Of a stretch of DNA of 64,000 bases, positions 54,249 through 63,728 are shown in pieces. Both the position numbers and the translations under genes were made by a program. Within the stretch, counting starts at the first letter, position 1; each line of letters starts with the position of its first letter. The notes under the pieces are model-generated. The model worked only from the letters and a program-made list of their open reading frames with translations. It did no database searches and was not told where the DNA came from. The stretch spans positions 372,001 to 436,000 of the forward strand of contig JAGGDC010000001.1 of assembly GCA_020809425.1 (NCBI GenBank), written 5' to 3'. The stretch comes from Candidatus Synoicihabitans palmerolidicus (GTDB taxonomy: Bacteria > Verrucomicrobiota > Verrucomicrobiia > Opitutales > Opitutaceae).

Positions 54249-55103
54249 TCAGTTGGGGGCGAGTCGGTAAATGCGTTCGGCGTTTGCGAAGAATATCTGG
54301 TGTTGGTCTTCTGCCGATAGGGGGGCGAGTAGGGTGCGAGCCGTGGTCAGCCATTGGGCGTGGGTGCTGGCGAGTTTGACGACGGGCCAGGCGCTGCCGA
54401 ATCCGATGCGTTGGGCCCCGAATACCTCGAGGTAGCGGGCGACGTAGGGGCGGAGGTCGTTGGTGGTCCAGGTTGCGGGGTCGGCTTCGGTTACGATTCC
54501 CGAAAGCTTGGCGGTGACGTTGGGCTGTCGGGCCAGTTGATCGATGTCATGATGCCACTGGTCGATGAGGTGATCACGGATGCCGGGTTTACCGAGGTGA
54601 TCGAGAATGAAGGACGTCTGAGGGCAGTGAGCGGCGAGGGCGGTGAGATCGGGGAGTTGGGGATGGAGGCAACAAAGGTCTACACTCAATCCTCGTTGTC
54701 CGGCGGCGTGCGCTCCGGCGACGTAGGCATGGCGGTAGGCATGGCCCCGGGGACCGTCCTGAGTGTTGTGGCGGATACCTTTCACGAGTGGACGAGTGGC
54801 GAGGGCGTCGAGCACGTGCAGCGTATGATCGCCTTGGTCCAGCGGGGCGGTGGCGACGATGCCGGCAAGGCGGGGATCGGCGGCCGCGAGGGACTCAATC
54901 CAGTTCACCTCGTCGCGCCAGCGGTCGATATCGCCGACGCATTGGAGGAAGACGATTTTTTCAGGAGGGGCGACGGCGGTCTCGGTCTGGTAGGTGGCGG
55001 GAGTGTGTGGGGTAGAGATCGCTTCGAACGGTTCGAGCCCGCCGTAGGGGAGGATGGAGCGGTCCCAGAAGTGAACGTGGGTATCGATGTAACGTAAGGA
55101 CAT
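54249..55103 (-). CDS. Amidohydrolase (fuconolactonase-like), with a changed metal-site Asp
   Basis: The 284-residue TIM-barrel protein starts YIDTHVHFWDRS with the metal-binding HxH and has KGIRHNTQD and FILDHLGKPGI, as in L-fuconolactonase and other amidohydrolase-2 proteins, which open sugar lactones. The last metal/acid motif, usually FGSDWP, reads FGSAWP: Asp has become Ala. The reading frame is otherwise intact. The enzyme is likely to be poorly active or inactive. Start ATG at 55103. It stands alone. Confidence 0.8.
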   Translation of the reverse strand: MSLRYIDTHVHFWDRSILPYGGLEPFEAISTPHTPATYQTETAVAPPEKIVFLQCVGDIDRWRDEVNWIESLAAADPRLAGIVATAPLDQGDHTLHVLDALATRPLVKGIRHNTQDGPRGHAYRHAYVAGAHAAGQRGLSVDLCCLHPQLPDLTALAAHCPQTSFILDHLGKPGIRDHLIDQWHHDIDQLARQPNVTAKLSGIVTEADPATWTTNDLRPYVARYLEVFGAQRIGFGSAWPVVKLASTHAQWLTTARTLLAPLSAEDQHQIFFANAERIYRLAPN

Positions 55104-55330
55104 GGGAGAGGGATGAGCGGGCGGGCGGTCGGATCGATCGAGTCAAAAGGAGAAACTGGGCAGACGGGATAAGGCGGCGGAGCCACGAGATCAGCACGAC
55201 GGCAAAGCGTCGTGATGTGCACGTCAAATGGGTTCGTAATCCGGCCAATGACATTTTCTTCGGAAAAAGTGTGAGAAGAGCGCTTGACTTGAGTGACGCC
55301 AATTCTACGGTCTCGGCTCCTTCCCCTTTT

Positions 55331-55407
55331 GGGGTGGTAGCTCAGTTGGTTAGAGCGTCTGCCTGTCACGCAGAAGGCCGCGGGTTCGAGTCCCGTCCAT
55401 CTCGCCA
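55331..55407 (+). tRNA. tRNA-Asp (GTC), CCA encoded
   Basis: All arms fold: acceptor GGGGTGG with CCATCTC (two G-U pairs), D arm GCTC/GAGC, anticodon stem TCTGC/GCAGA around CTGTCAC with anticodon GTC, T arm CGGGT/GCCCG type. The CCA tail is present at 55405-55407. A terminator follows. The tRNA is isolated on the plus strand. Confidence 0.95.
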
Positions 55408-55410
55408 TTT

Positions 55411-55437
55411 AACCCCCGACACGTTCGGGGGTTTTTT
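55411..55437 (+). terminator. Rho-independent terminator after tRNA-Asp
   Basis: AACCCCCGA pairs with TCGGGGGTT over nine bases around CACGT and is followed by TTTT. It starts four bases after the CCA end. Confidence 0.9.
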
Positions 55438-55471
55438 GTGGGCGGGTTTCGCGTTGCGACCGAGTGGGAGC

Positions 55472-56218
55472 CTAAACGACCGCGAGCATGCCCCCGTCGA
55501 TGGTCAGAATCTGGCCGTTGACGTAGTCGGGGCGGGCGAGGCGAAAAAAATGGCGGCGCCGGTCAGATCCTCGGGTTTGCCCCAGCGCCGGGAGGGGGTG
55601 CGGGATTTGACCCAGTCGCTGAACTGGGGGTCGTTGACGAGCGGGGCGTGCAGCGGGGTGTCGAGGTAACCCGGGGCGATGCCGTTGATTTGGATGTTAT
55701 GGAGGGCCCACTCGGCGGTCATGGCTTTGGTCAGCATGGCGAGGCCACCCTTGGAGGCGGTGTAGTTGCCGGTGGTCGGTCGGGCGAGATTGCTCATTAG
55801 GGAGCAGAATGTTGATAATCTTGCCCTACTGGCGCTCGATCATGGCAGGAACGAAGGCACGGGAGCCCAGGAAGGCGCTGGTCAGGTTGGTATCGAGTAC
55901 GGCCTGCCAGTCGGTGAGAGCCATGGTGGCGAGAGGACCGCGGCGATGGATGCCGTCATTGTTGAATAGGATGTCGATGGGCCCGATGGCCGCGGTGACG
56001 GCTGATTCATCGGAGACGTCGAAGGCGTGGGCGGTGACGGCGAGACCGTCGGAGGCACAGTGCGCGGCGACGGCGCTGAGTTTGGTGGCGTCGCGACCAT
56101 TGAAGATGACCTCGGCGCCCTGAGCTGCGAGGCTACGGGCGAGGGCCAGACCGATGCCTTGGAACGACCCGGTGACCAGGGCGCGACGACCGGAGAGATT
56201 AAAGGAAGGGGCAGACAT
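55472..56218 (-). pseudogene. Short-chain dehydrogenase (gluconate 5-dehydrogenase-like), stop and shifts
   Basis: A complete SDR can be pieced together: ALVTGSFQGIGLALARSL (NAD site), NNDGIHRRGPL, and the YTASK catalytic pair in NYTASKGGLAMLTKAMTAEW, then QINGIAPGYLDTPLH. TAG at 55826-55828 replaces Trp in IERQ-W-GKIINI. The frame shifts near 55809 before SNLARPTTG, and again near 55538; the other frame ends with DYVNGQILTIDGG and stops at 55472. Total about 248 residues. Such enzymes reduce 5-keto-gluconate or similar sugar acids. NNDG also differs from the usual NNAG. Confidence 0.85.
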
Positions 56219-56349
56219 GAAGGGACCAGAAAACGAGACCGGGTGAGGTGACGGTTGAACCGCGAGCGCTGGCGGGCAGAGCGGCTAGAGTCGTGCATTT
56301 GCCCTTGTCGTCGGCCGGGCTTGCTTCTAACCGTGGCGCTGTTGGATGA

Positions 56350-56426
56350 GCGCCCGTAGCTCAGTTGGATAGAGCACCTGCCTTCTAAGCTGGTGGTCGG
56401 GGGTTCGATTCCCTCCGGGCGTACCA
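56350..56426 (+). tRNA. tRNA-Arg (TCT), one mismatch in the anticodon stem
   Basis: Acceptor GCGCCCG pairs with CGGGCGT, D arm GCTC/GAGC and T arm GGGGG/CCCTC fold, and CCA is encoded at 56424-56426. The anticodon loop CTTCTAA gives anticodon TCT. The stem is CCTGC against GCTGG, so the middle pair is T-T. The usual partner would be GCAGG. The tRNA may still work, but the mismatch is unusual. Confidence 0.9.
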
Positions 56427-56725
56427 CCAGCGCATCGTGATTCTGATGATAGGTCTGTTTTCTCCGGTTCTCGACTTGTGCAGTAAAAGCGACTCTCGCA
56501 AGGAATCGTGGGCGTATCCATGCTCGGGCCGGCTTGAACGCGGCGACCCGCAGGTAGAGGTGGTAACGCGGAGGAATCGATGTGAGCACAGGTGGAATTT
56601 CCCGTAGTCCCTTTGCCCCGGAAACCTCGGACCCTGATGACGACATCGGGTTGGACTGGGCGATGGGGGGAAAACAGTGCCGCGGGATTGTGTTTGGTGA
56701 ACGATGAGGGACGGATAGTGCGCTT
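56427..56725. other. Non-coding gap
   Basis: Between tRNA-Arg and IS30 copy C. I see no gene. An open frame on the minus strand is antisense to the tRNA and not real. Confidence 0.5.
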
Positions 56726-57688
56726 GCCGCAGTCCAACACTGAGTGCACAGGCTGAGAGGGAGTGGTTCCCTTTCTCCTAATGCACTATAATGAATACTA
56801 TACGTTTGATATTGGGATTGATGATTGGCGGGATTGAGGTTGCGGCAGGCCGCAGGAAGGGAGCGGTGAGCAGCTATACACAAGCCGGGCCGGTCGTCCT
56901 CTCTCTGGGAAAAACTCCGCGCTGGCGTCGTGGGCGCAGAGCGGAGGATTTGGAGTGGTGGCAAAAATACAACGGCGCATCACCGCCAAGGAACGCGAGG
57001 CGATTCATGCCGGTTTGGCCCAGGGCCCAGGGCAAAAGCGGCGCTCAGCTTGCCGCCGCCCTCGGCCGCGACGCCTCGGTGGTCAATCGCGAGATCACCC
57101 GCAACGGCGGGCGCTCCAGCTCCAGCGGCATGGATGCGCAGACTCGCGCTTGCCGTCGGCCCAAGTGCGCCGCGCGCAACAAAGTCGCGACACGCCCGCC
57201 TTGCGCGACGAGGTGCTGGCCCTGTTTGCCACCGGCGCTACGCCCAAGCAAATCGCAGTCGCCTTGAGACGACGTCATGGCCTTGATCTGACCCGACGCG
57301 TGAGCCACGAAACCACCATCTACGACTTCATCTACGTCCACGCCAAAGGCTCGGTTAAGAAGGAGTTGATCGCTTATTTTCGGCGCAAGAAGCCCCGGCG
57401 CAGTCCCGCCCCCCGCGCCAAGGGCAAGCTCTCGGGCCAGTTGCCGGGCGCGATCAATATCGGCGAGCGACCCGCTGAGGTGGAGCGCCGGGAGGTGCCC
57501 GAACACTGGGAGGCCGACTTGGTCATGGGTGCGGGCAATCGCACCGCCATTTTGGTCATCACCGAACGGGTCGCCCGCTACGTGATGATCGTCCCGTTGG
57601 GCGGCGCCAAAGACGCGATCAGCGTCGCCCGCGCTCTCATCCGGGCCTTCAAACGCCTGCCCGCCCACCTGCGCAAGACCCTCACCTA
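56726..57688 (+). mobile_element. IS30-family element, copy C (N-terminal half)
   Basis: Begins with the outer repeat GCCGCAGTCC shared with copies A and B and ends at the TA (57687-57688) where the second GAGCRTGTCCC element starts. This is the same internal IS30 position at which copy B ends, but here the other end of that element abuts. The distal IS30 half is absent. Confidence 0.85.
56955..57688 (+). pseudogene. IS30 transposase N-terminal half, copy C
   Basis: From QRRITAKEREAIHAGLAQG the frame is upset by the CCCAGGG duplication into SGAQLAAALGRDASVVNREI, shifts again near 57187 (a base lost in GTCGCGACACG) and runs to HWEADLVMGAGNRTAILVIT and KTLT. The second and third catalytic acids are missing. 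Confidence 0.8.
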
Positions 57689-59509
57689 GAGCATGTCCCA
57701 CAAGCGCAAGAGGTTGTCGAAGAGGAGGTAGCGTAAAAATAAAGAGACCGAAACCGGGAGGATTTCCTGGTTTCGGCACAAAAACGGCGTGTATAATTTA
57801 GTGTGAACAATACTATCGAAGCCGTCGCCCCGGAAGTTGCCCTGCAAACCTGGCTGCGTCCAGACCTGACTCCGGTCGGACCCCACAAAGCTTACGCCGC
57901 GTTGCGCGATCAACTGGCGGGGCTCGACCAGTTGCTGGCCAACAGTCACTTGGAAGCGATGGCCGTGGACTTTGCCCGGGAAAACTGGCGGGGCGACGAC
58001 GTGGCCGGGTTGCCGCGACACCTGCAGTTCGCGCGCAAGGCGCTGCGGGTGCAGGTATTGCGCATGATGCTCGTAAACATCAGCTTGCGTAAACTTTCCC
58101 TGAGCATCGCCTCCAGCGATCTGTTGGCCGACTTTTGCGGAGCGCGCCGGATCGACGGCATCAAGGGGGTCTCCCAAAGAAAGCGTGCGGGAGCGTGCGT
58201 CCAAATGCTTCACCGCCGGGCAGGTGCGCAGGATGAGCCAAGTCTTTATCGAGATGTGCGGTGAGGCGGACCGGGCGAGCGAACTGGGACTGGCTGCGGC
58301 GCAGCCGATGGATACGTGCCCTGGTGGACTCGACCTGCCTGCAGGCCAACATCCATTTCCCGGTCGACTGGGTGCTTTTTCGCCCCCTGCTCAAGGCGGT
58401 GAAACTGCTCCGTGCAGCGGGGTTGCGGGGTCGGATGCCGAACGAGCCGCCAGTCTTTGCCAAGCAGATGAATCGGTGGTGCATCGCGATGACCCACAGC
58501 CGACGGCGCCGCGATGCGAAGCGGGCCCGCAAGGGCGTGCTCCGCCAGATGAAACGCCTGCTGCGCCCCATCGGCGAGCACGCCTGCCGCCACCGCGACC
58601 ACCTCGCTGCCGACTACGCCCGGACCCGCTTCAGTGAGCGCCAGGCCACCCGCATCATTGCGCGCATCGACGCCAGGCTCGAGCAACTGCCGGCCGCGAT
58701 CAAACAGGCCCACGAACGCAGCATCGGCGCGCGACCAGTGCCCAACGCCGAGAAGATCCTCCGCGTCTACGAACCCGACGTGCAGACCGTGGTCCGGGGC
58801 AAGGCGTCCGGTGAGGTCGAGTTTGGCAACACCCTCATGATCAGTGAGAACGTGACGGGGTTGATCACCGATTGGCAGTGGTATCAGGGAATGACTCAGG
58901 CCGAATGGCGTCAGTTCGACCAGAGCCTCGAGCGCCAGAATCAGTTCGACCTGAGCACCCCGATCAAAGCGGCGAGCACCGACCGAGGCTTCTCGACCAA
59001 ACGGCTGTGCGAACGCTTGGCCGAAGCCGACATTTATGACGCCACTTGCCCCCGCGATCCCCCGCGATCCGCAGCAACTGCAACGGCGCATGCAGGAGCC
59101 GCAGTTCGTGGCGCTCGAACATCGCCGGGCTTCGACGGAAGCCTGCATCGCCATCATCAAGCAACGCCAAGGCAAGCGATTGAGTGCCAGAAGCTTCACG
59201 AATCGCTACCTGGCGGTAGCCTGGAGCATCTTCGGTCACAACCGGTGGCTCATCGCCCGACTGCTGGCCGACCAACCCCCGCAGGCCCAAGCCGCCTAAA
59301 ACCACCAAGCCTACTCCAACGATGAACAATAAACCGGCTGCCGGAGGTTCCCTCATGGAAACGATCCAGGCACTGACTGCTGCGACACTGCAATTTAGCC
59401 ATTAAATTGCCTCTGCGCGCGCCTACATCCGCCATTGGTAGCCGGAAATCCGCTCAAAAAATCGGCTTTCCTGCCCCCCTTCCAAAATCAAGGTAAATGG
59501 GACACGCTC
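57689..59509 (+). mobile_element. DDE insertion element, copy 2 (IR GAGCATGTCCC)
   Basis: Left repeat GAGCATGTCCC at 57689-57699 (one base different from copy 1) and right repeat GGGACACGCTC at 59499-59509 bound an 1821-bp element. A TA precedes the left end but not the right end, which is followed by GACCCTAGG, so the right flank is not the other half of IS30. Sequence differs from copy 1 at scattered sites. Confidence 0.85.
57803..59299 (+). pseudogene. Transposase of element copy 2, frameshifted
   Basis: Start GTG at 57803 (NNTIEAVAPEVALQTWLRPD). It shares the +1 shift at TCCCAAAG (near 58171) with copy 1. Its own lesions are an extra C near 58320 (GTGCCCTGGTGG), a 15-base in-frame deletion near 58390, and a 10-bp tandem duplication (CCCCGCGATC twice) near 59047-59068. 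The DDE region (STDRGFSTKRLCERL) is intact before the last lesion. Confidence 0.8.
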
Positions 59510-59594
59510 GACCCTAGGTTCGGCAGCATCAACGGGAAGGCGCGTGAAAACGCAGGCTCGGGTTGATAACGCAAGGATTGAGTGGGCCGGAGGC

Positions 59595-61113
59595 GAATGG
59601 CGCTTAGTTAGGAGAGCGGTTGCGTGAGATTGATCGTCCGTCAAACCTTCTAAGTTAATGCCTAATAATAGGTTGCGGAATACTGGCTTATTGGTAGTGC
59701 AACTACATGAAGATCAACACGTTGTATCTGCCAGGGTTTTCGCATCGCTTGTGTGGGAGACGCTCCAATGGTGCGGCCGCTAGACTGATTGAGCGGGCGG
59801 TTAAGTTCGATGGGCTGGTGGCGCGCTTTGTGGCTCCGAGCACATTTGCAGGCATCGGTAAGCGGGACCGGATCTTTACGCCTTGGGTGACCTTTTGCGC
59901 GTTTCTTGGGCAAGTGCTGCAGCGTGGTGCGAGCTGCCGCGATGCGGTTTGCCGGGTGCAAGCATGGCATCTGCAGGCCGGGGCGGCGACGTCGGTCGAC
60001 GATGCCACCGGTGGCTATTGCCAAGCCCGGGCGCGGTTGCCGATCACGGTCTTGCGCACCGTATTCAGCCGTCTCGTGGAGGTGGCTCATCAACGCACCC
60101 GCGAGGCCGATCATTGGCTCGGTCACAACGTGAAGGTGATCGATGGCGGCGGGCTTTCCATGCCCGACACCACGGCCAACCGGAAAGTCTATCCTTACGC
60201 GGGGTGCCAGCGCAAAGGATGCGGTTTCCTCACCGGCCAGATGGTGGGAATGTGCTCCCTGGCAACCGGCCATTTGGTGAAGTTCGTCCTGTCCTCATGG
60301 AAGGCGAGTGAGGCCCCGCTGGCGCGCCAATTGATCGGTTAGGTGCACAGGGGAGAGGTGCTCCTGGCTGATCGCGGGTTCTGCAACTGGATTTTCATCA
60401 GCCTTTTGCAACGCAAGGGTGTGGATGTGGTGATGCGCTTGCATCAATCGCGTCGGACAGGCACCGGCAAAGTCTGCTGGCCCAAACCCCAGCGACAGGG
60501 CCGGTGGGAAAAATGTTTGTGGAACGAACTGCCTGAGAGCCTGACTTTGCGCGTGGTGCGCTTTCGAACCGAGGTGCGCGGCTTCCGCACCCAGCACATC
60601 GCGGTGGTGACCACGCTGCTCGATGAAGAAAAGTATCCCGACGCGGCCATTGCCCAACTCTACCTGCGCCGCTGGCAGGTGGAACTGAACTTCCGGGACA
60701 TCACGACGACCCTCGGACTCGACGTGCTACGCACGCGCACCCCGGCGATGATCGCAAAGGAAATCCACTTGCAGGCCATCGCCTACAACTTGGTGCGCCT
60801 GCTCATGCTCGAAGCCGCACGCCAGCATGACGTGGCACCAATGCGCCTGTCTTTCCAAGGCACCATCAGCACGCTGCGGGCGTTCGCCCACCTGCTCTCA
60901 GGCAGTGCGCGCGAAGCGAACCAACGCTTCGAAGATCTGCTCCTCGCATTGGCCGCCGACCCGGTGCCCTAACGCCCGCATCGCAGTGAACCACGCGCCG
61001 TCAAACGAAGGCCCAAAGTCTACCAACTGATGACCAAGCCTCGGCGGCACATGCGCGTATCCAAATCACGGCTACTAAAATAGACGAATAGACCCCTTAA
61101 CTAAGGGCCATTC
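59595..61113 (+). mobile_element. IS4-family element with 11-bp target duplication
   Basis: Near-perfect 18-19-bp inverted repeats (GAATGGCGCTTAGTTAGG on the left, GAATGGCCCTTAGTTAAGG from the right) bound a 1519-bp element. The exact 11-bp direct repeat GGGCCGGAGGC sits at 59584-59594 and 61114-61124. The insertion is therefore simple and probably the most recent in the window. It carries one transposase. Confidence 0.95.
59707..60972 (+). pseudogene. IS4 transposase with in-frame TAG
   Basis: The start KINTLYLPGFSHRLCGRRSN leads to the DDE core: first Asp in VKVIDGGGLSMPD, second Asp in EVLLADRGFCNW, and Glu in the YREK-like YLRRWQVELNFRDI. TAG at 60340-60342 interrupts ARQLIG-stop-VHRGEVLL, just before the second Asp; CAG-to-TAG (Gln) would explain it. 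The frame is otherwise intact for about 420 codons. Confidence 0.88.
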
Positions 61114-61229
61114 GGGCCGGAGGCAGTGAGCACATGAGGCACAGGCTGATCCTGGGCGGGTGGCCATTGTCCCGTAAAAGATCAAAAGTTGAGGGGGCGG
61201 TGGTGATTTTCCGACCAGATCACAAAAAG

Positions 61230-62899
61230 TCAGGTCTTCGTGCGAGCCCGTAGTTGCGCCACTGCGGCCTGCAGGTCGGAGTGAAAGCGGGCGGCGCTTT
61301 TATCGAGCAGATTCAGAAATGCGTCATCGAGCTTGAGGGAAGACCGCAGAAACATCTCGGCGAGCAGGCGGGAAGCTTGCCGCGTGCGGGCGGGCACGTT
61401 GCGGTGGAGAAGCGCAGGGCGTCGCCCAGCAGACGCTTGGCGGTGGGGGAATCGAGTACTGGGGCGCGCATCACGTCCAGTCGGAGCACTCCGAAACGGT
61501 GTTCGTCCGTGGGGTCACCCAGCGCGGTGGCTTCGGCAAAGGCCTGGGCGGCGCCTTCGTAGTCACCCGAGTTCAACGCGAGTAGCTCGCGTTCGCCGTG
61601 AAGCTCGGCATTGGCAAAGCCACGGGAGACGGCGATTCCCAGTAACTCCCGAGCTTCGGCGGTGCGCCCGGCGAGGCGGTGCACTTCTGCTTTGATGACC
61701 GCGACCATGGCGGGATCGGCCGGGGCCATGATGATTCTCCGGCGTTTCGGGAAGCGTTTCGGCGTTGGTGACGGGTGAGGCGTAGCGGCGGCGGCCGAAG
61801 TAGCCGCGCAGTTTGAGGTTCATCTTCTTTGAACTCATACTGAAGCAGGCAGTGAAGGCTTCCTAGGTGTGCGGGGTGGTTTGGAGTTGGATGATCCAGT
61901 TGATGAAGTTGGCCTGCTGGCGCCCCTTGTCGCCGTAAAGGCAGTAGTGGACGAAACCGAGGGCCTGGGAAGAGAAGGTGCTGCCCGATGGGATTGAGGT
62001 AGGCCGGATCTTCATAACCGACCTGGAACAGCTTGAGCAGGGGTTTCATGGAGCGACCATGGAAGAAGAGGCTCAGTTCGCTGGCTCGTCCGCCGCCACT
62101 GGATTGTCCGTTGGCCTGGGTCTCGATGCGCACGCTGTCCAGTTTGCCAATGCGGGTGCGTCCGTCCTCGATCTTGGCGGTGGCGACGAATTGAACCAGG
62201 CCCTCGGTCAGCCACGCGGGGTTGTGCCAACCCTGACTGCTGAGCAAGTGGCGCACGTAGTCACGCTTCAGGTAATCCGAAGTGAGGACGGGGAAGTCGT
62301 CGCTTTCATGGCGATTTCGGTGATCTCCGAATCCTCGCCACTGTCTGCGTCCGGTCCGTAGTCCTATCCGATCTCGCTGAAGCCACCGGTGCGAGCGAGC
62401 CCGTGAGTCTCGGTGATTTGCAGGGAGAACACGCCGGCATTGACGACAATGGCGGCCGCGGAGTCTCCCGCGAGGCGGTAACGGCGTCTCGTGGGTTACC
62501 TTCGCTGGCTGCGGGCCGCAGTTCTTCGAAGGTGTGGCGGGGGCCGCAGATCACGAGACGCAGACGGTCGCCGGCGGGCAGTTTCCATTGTGGGATCATC
62601 CAATGCTCCAGAGAGGTGAACTCGGCGAAGTCGCGCAGCATATTCTCGGTCTTGGTATCGGTGGCGCTACTGAGAAACTTCCAGTCGCCCATGCGACCGA
62701 AGCGCCAGTCCCAGGACTGCTTGGGCAGGGTGAGCAGGAAGGCTTTGTCGCGGGTGGTCTCGATATTGACTGCGTCCATATGCACGGTCTCGGCGGCGGT
62801 CTCGGTCTGGTCGGCGGCTCGCGTAGGTTGAGCGAGCAATGCAGTGACGGTGGTCAGGATGACCAGCGCTGGAGGGGGTAGGTATCGGGCGGGGAGCAT
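61230..62899 (-). pseudogene. Exported DUF1570-like (peptidase MA) protein with TPR-like tail, heavily broken
   Basis: The start at 62899 gives a signal peptide (PPPALVILTTVTALLAQPTR). The next 100 residues read WDWRFGRMGDWKFLSSATD and RLRLVICGPRHTFEELRP. A later segment WHNPAWLTEGLVQFVATAKI fits the region after the HExxH of such proteases. The last part (HRLAGRTAEARELLGIAV, NSGDYEGAAQAFAEATALGD) is TPR-like. To read it, frames must change near 62470, 62315, 61985, 61735 and 61375, and TAG stops lie near 62361 and 61864. It would have been about 550 residues. Confidence 0.65.
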
Positions 62900-63056
62900 G
62901 GTGGTCGAAAGTATGACGCTGAAGAGGCGCGAGTGTTTCACGTTCAACGGAATCTATGCGGACTATTCGAATCCCGCGCGCGTGATCGGATCGCGGGCGG
63001 AGGTAGACGGTTCGTTTCGAGGGAGGGGCGACCGCTTCCATGGGGCGCGCTATTTG

Positions 63057-63728
63057 GGTTGAAAGATTTCGCGCAGACCGGAGGTGTTTTGGGCGAGATG
63101 TTGGGCGGCGACGCTCGTGAGTTCGTCCAAGGAAGGGGGGGGCGCCTTGGCAGGCAGGTCGCTCAAGATCTTCACTCGTCAAAGTTCGCCGTCGTCGTCG
63201 GCACTGGCAGGCGGCGCGGTGTCGGTGGCCCAGATCGCGAGCACGTTGCGTTGGCGTATCAACCCGCGCTCCGGAGCCTGGGGCATGTCGGTGGAGACTT
63301 CGACGAGGGAGGAGCCCAAGCTTTCGGTCATGATGATGTTGCCGTCCGGATCCATGACCGCTTCGCCGGGATTATTGCGGTCGGCGCTCAACGTATTCCG
63401 GTGGCGGCCAAACAGGGCTGCGGAGTTTTGGTCGCGAATGGAGCCCGCGTTGCCGTTGACCGGGCAACCAACCATGGAGGCCGACATCACTGCTGGGCGC
63501 AGGTCCTCAATCGACGCGATCCAGATTATCGTATTGGGATTTTAGTTACGCGAGGCGAGGACGAATCCCTGAAGGACGAGTGCATTGCGGCGTGGGTTCC
63601 TGGCGCGGACCAGTCGGCTCCTGGGTCTGGGCCTTGACATAGCGAAAACGGACGATGCGGGAGGGAGATTGAATTTGAACAGTCGGACGGTGGAAACGCT
63701 GGAATACCCGAGAAGATCGATCACGCAT
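63057..63728 (-). pseudogene. Unrecognised protein remnant with internal stops
   Basis: A frame without a clear start runs from the HsdR junction through RNPRRNALVLQGFVLASRN, TAA near 63542, then IEDLRPAVMSASMVGCPVN, TGA at 63179-63181 after DDDGEL, and ends KILSDLPAKAPPPSLDELTS and LREIFQPK at 63057. The stretch SIRDQNSAALFG and AVMDPDGNIIMTESLG has a coding look. I do not recognise the family. Its 5-prime part seems to have been replaced by the HsdR fragment. Confidence 0.4.

Noticed and set aside
54905..55408. Minus-strand ORF beginning MARWTGLEPAAFCVTGRRSN
   Set aside because: Antisense translation of tRNA-Asp at 55331-55407, another common annotation artefact; the rest overlaps the amidohydrolase in another frame.
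56327..56749. Minus-strand ORF with GGNRTPDHQLRRQVLYPTELR
   Set aside because: This is the well-known artefact from translating the antisense of tRNA-Arg. It overlaps the tRNA at 56350-56426.
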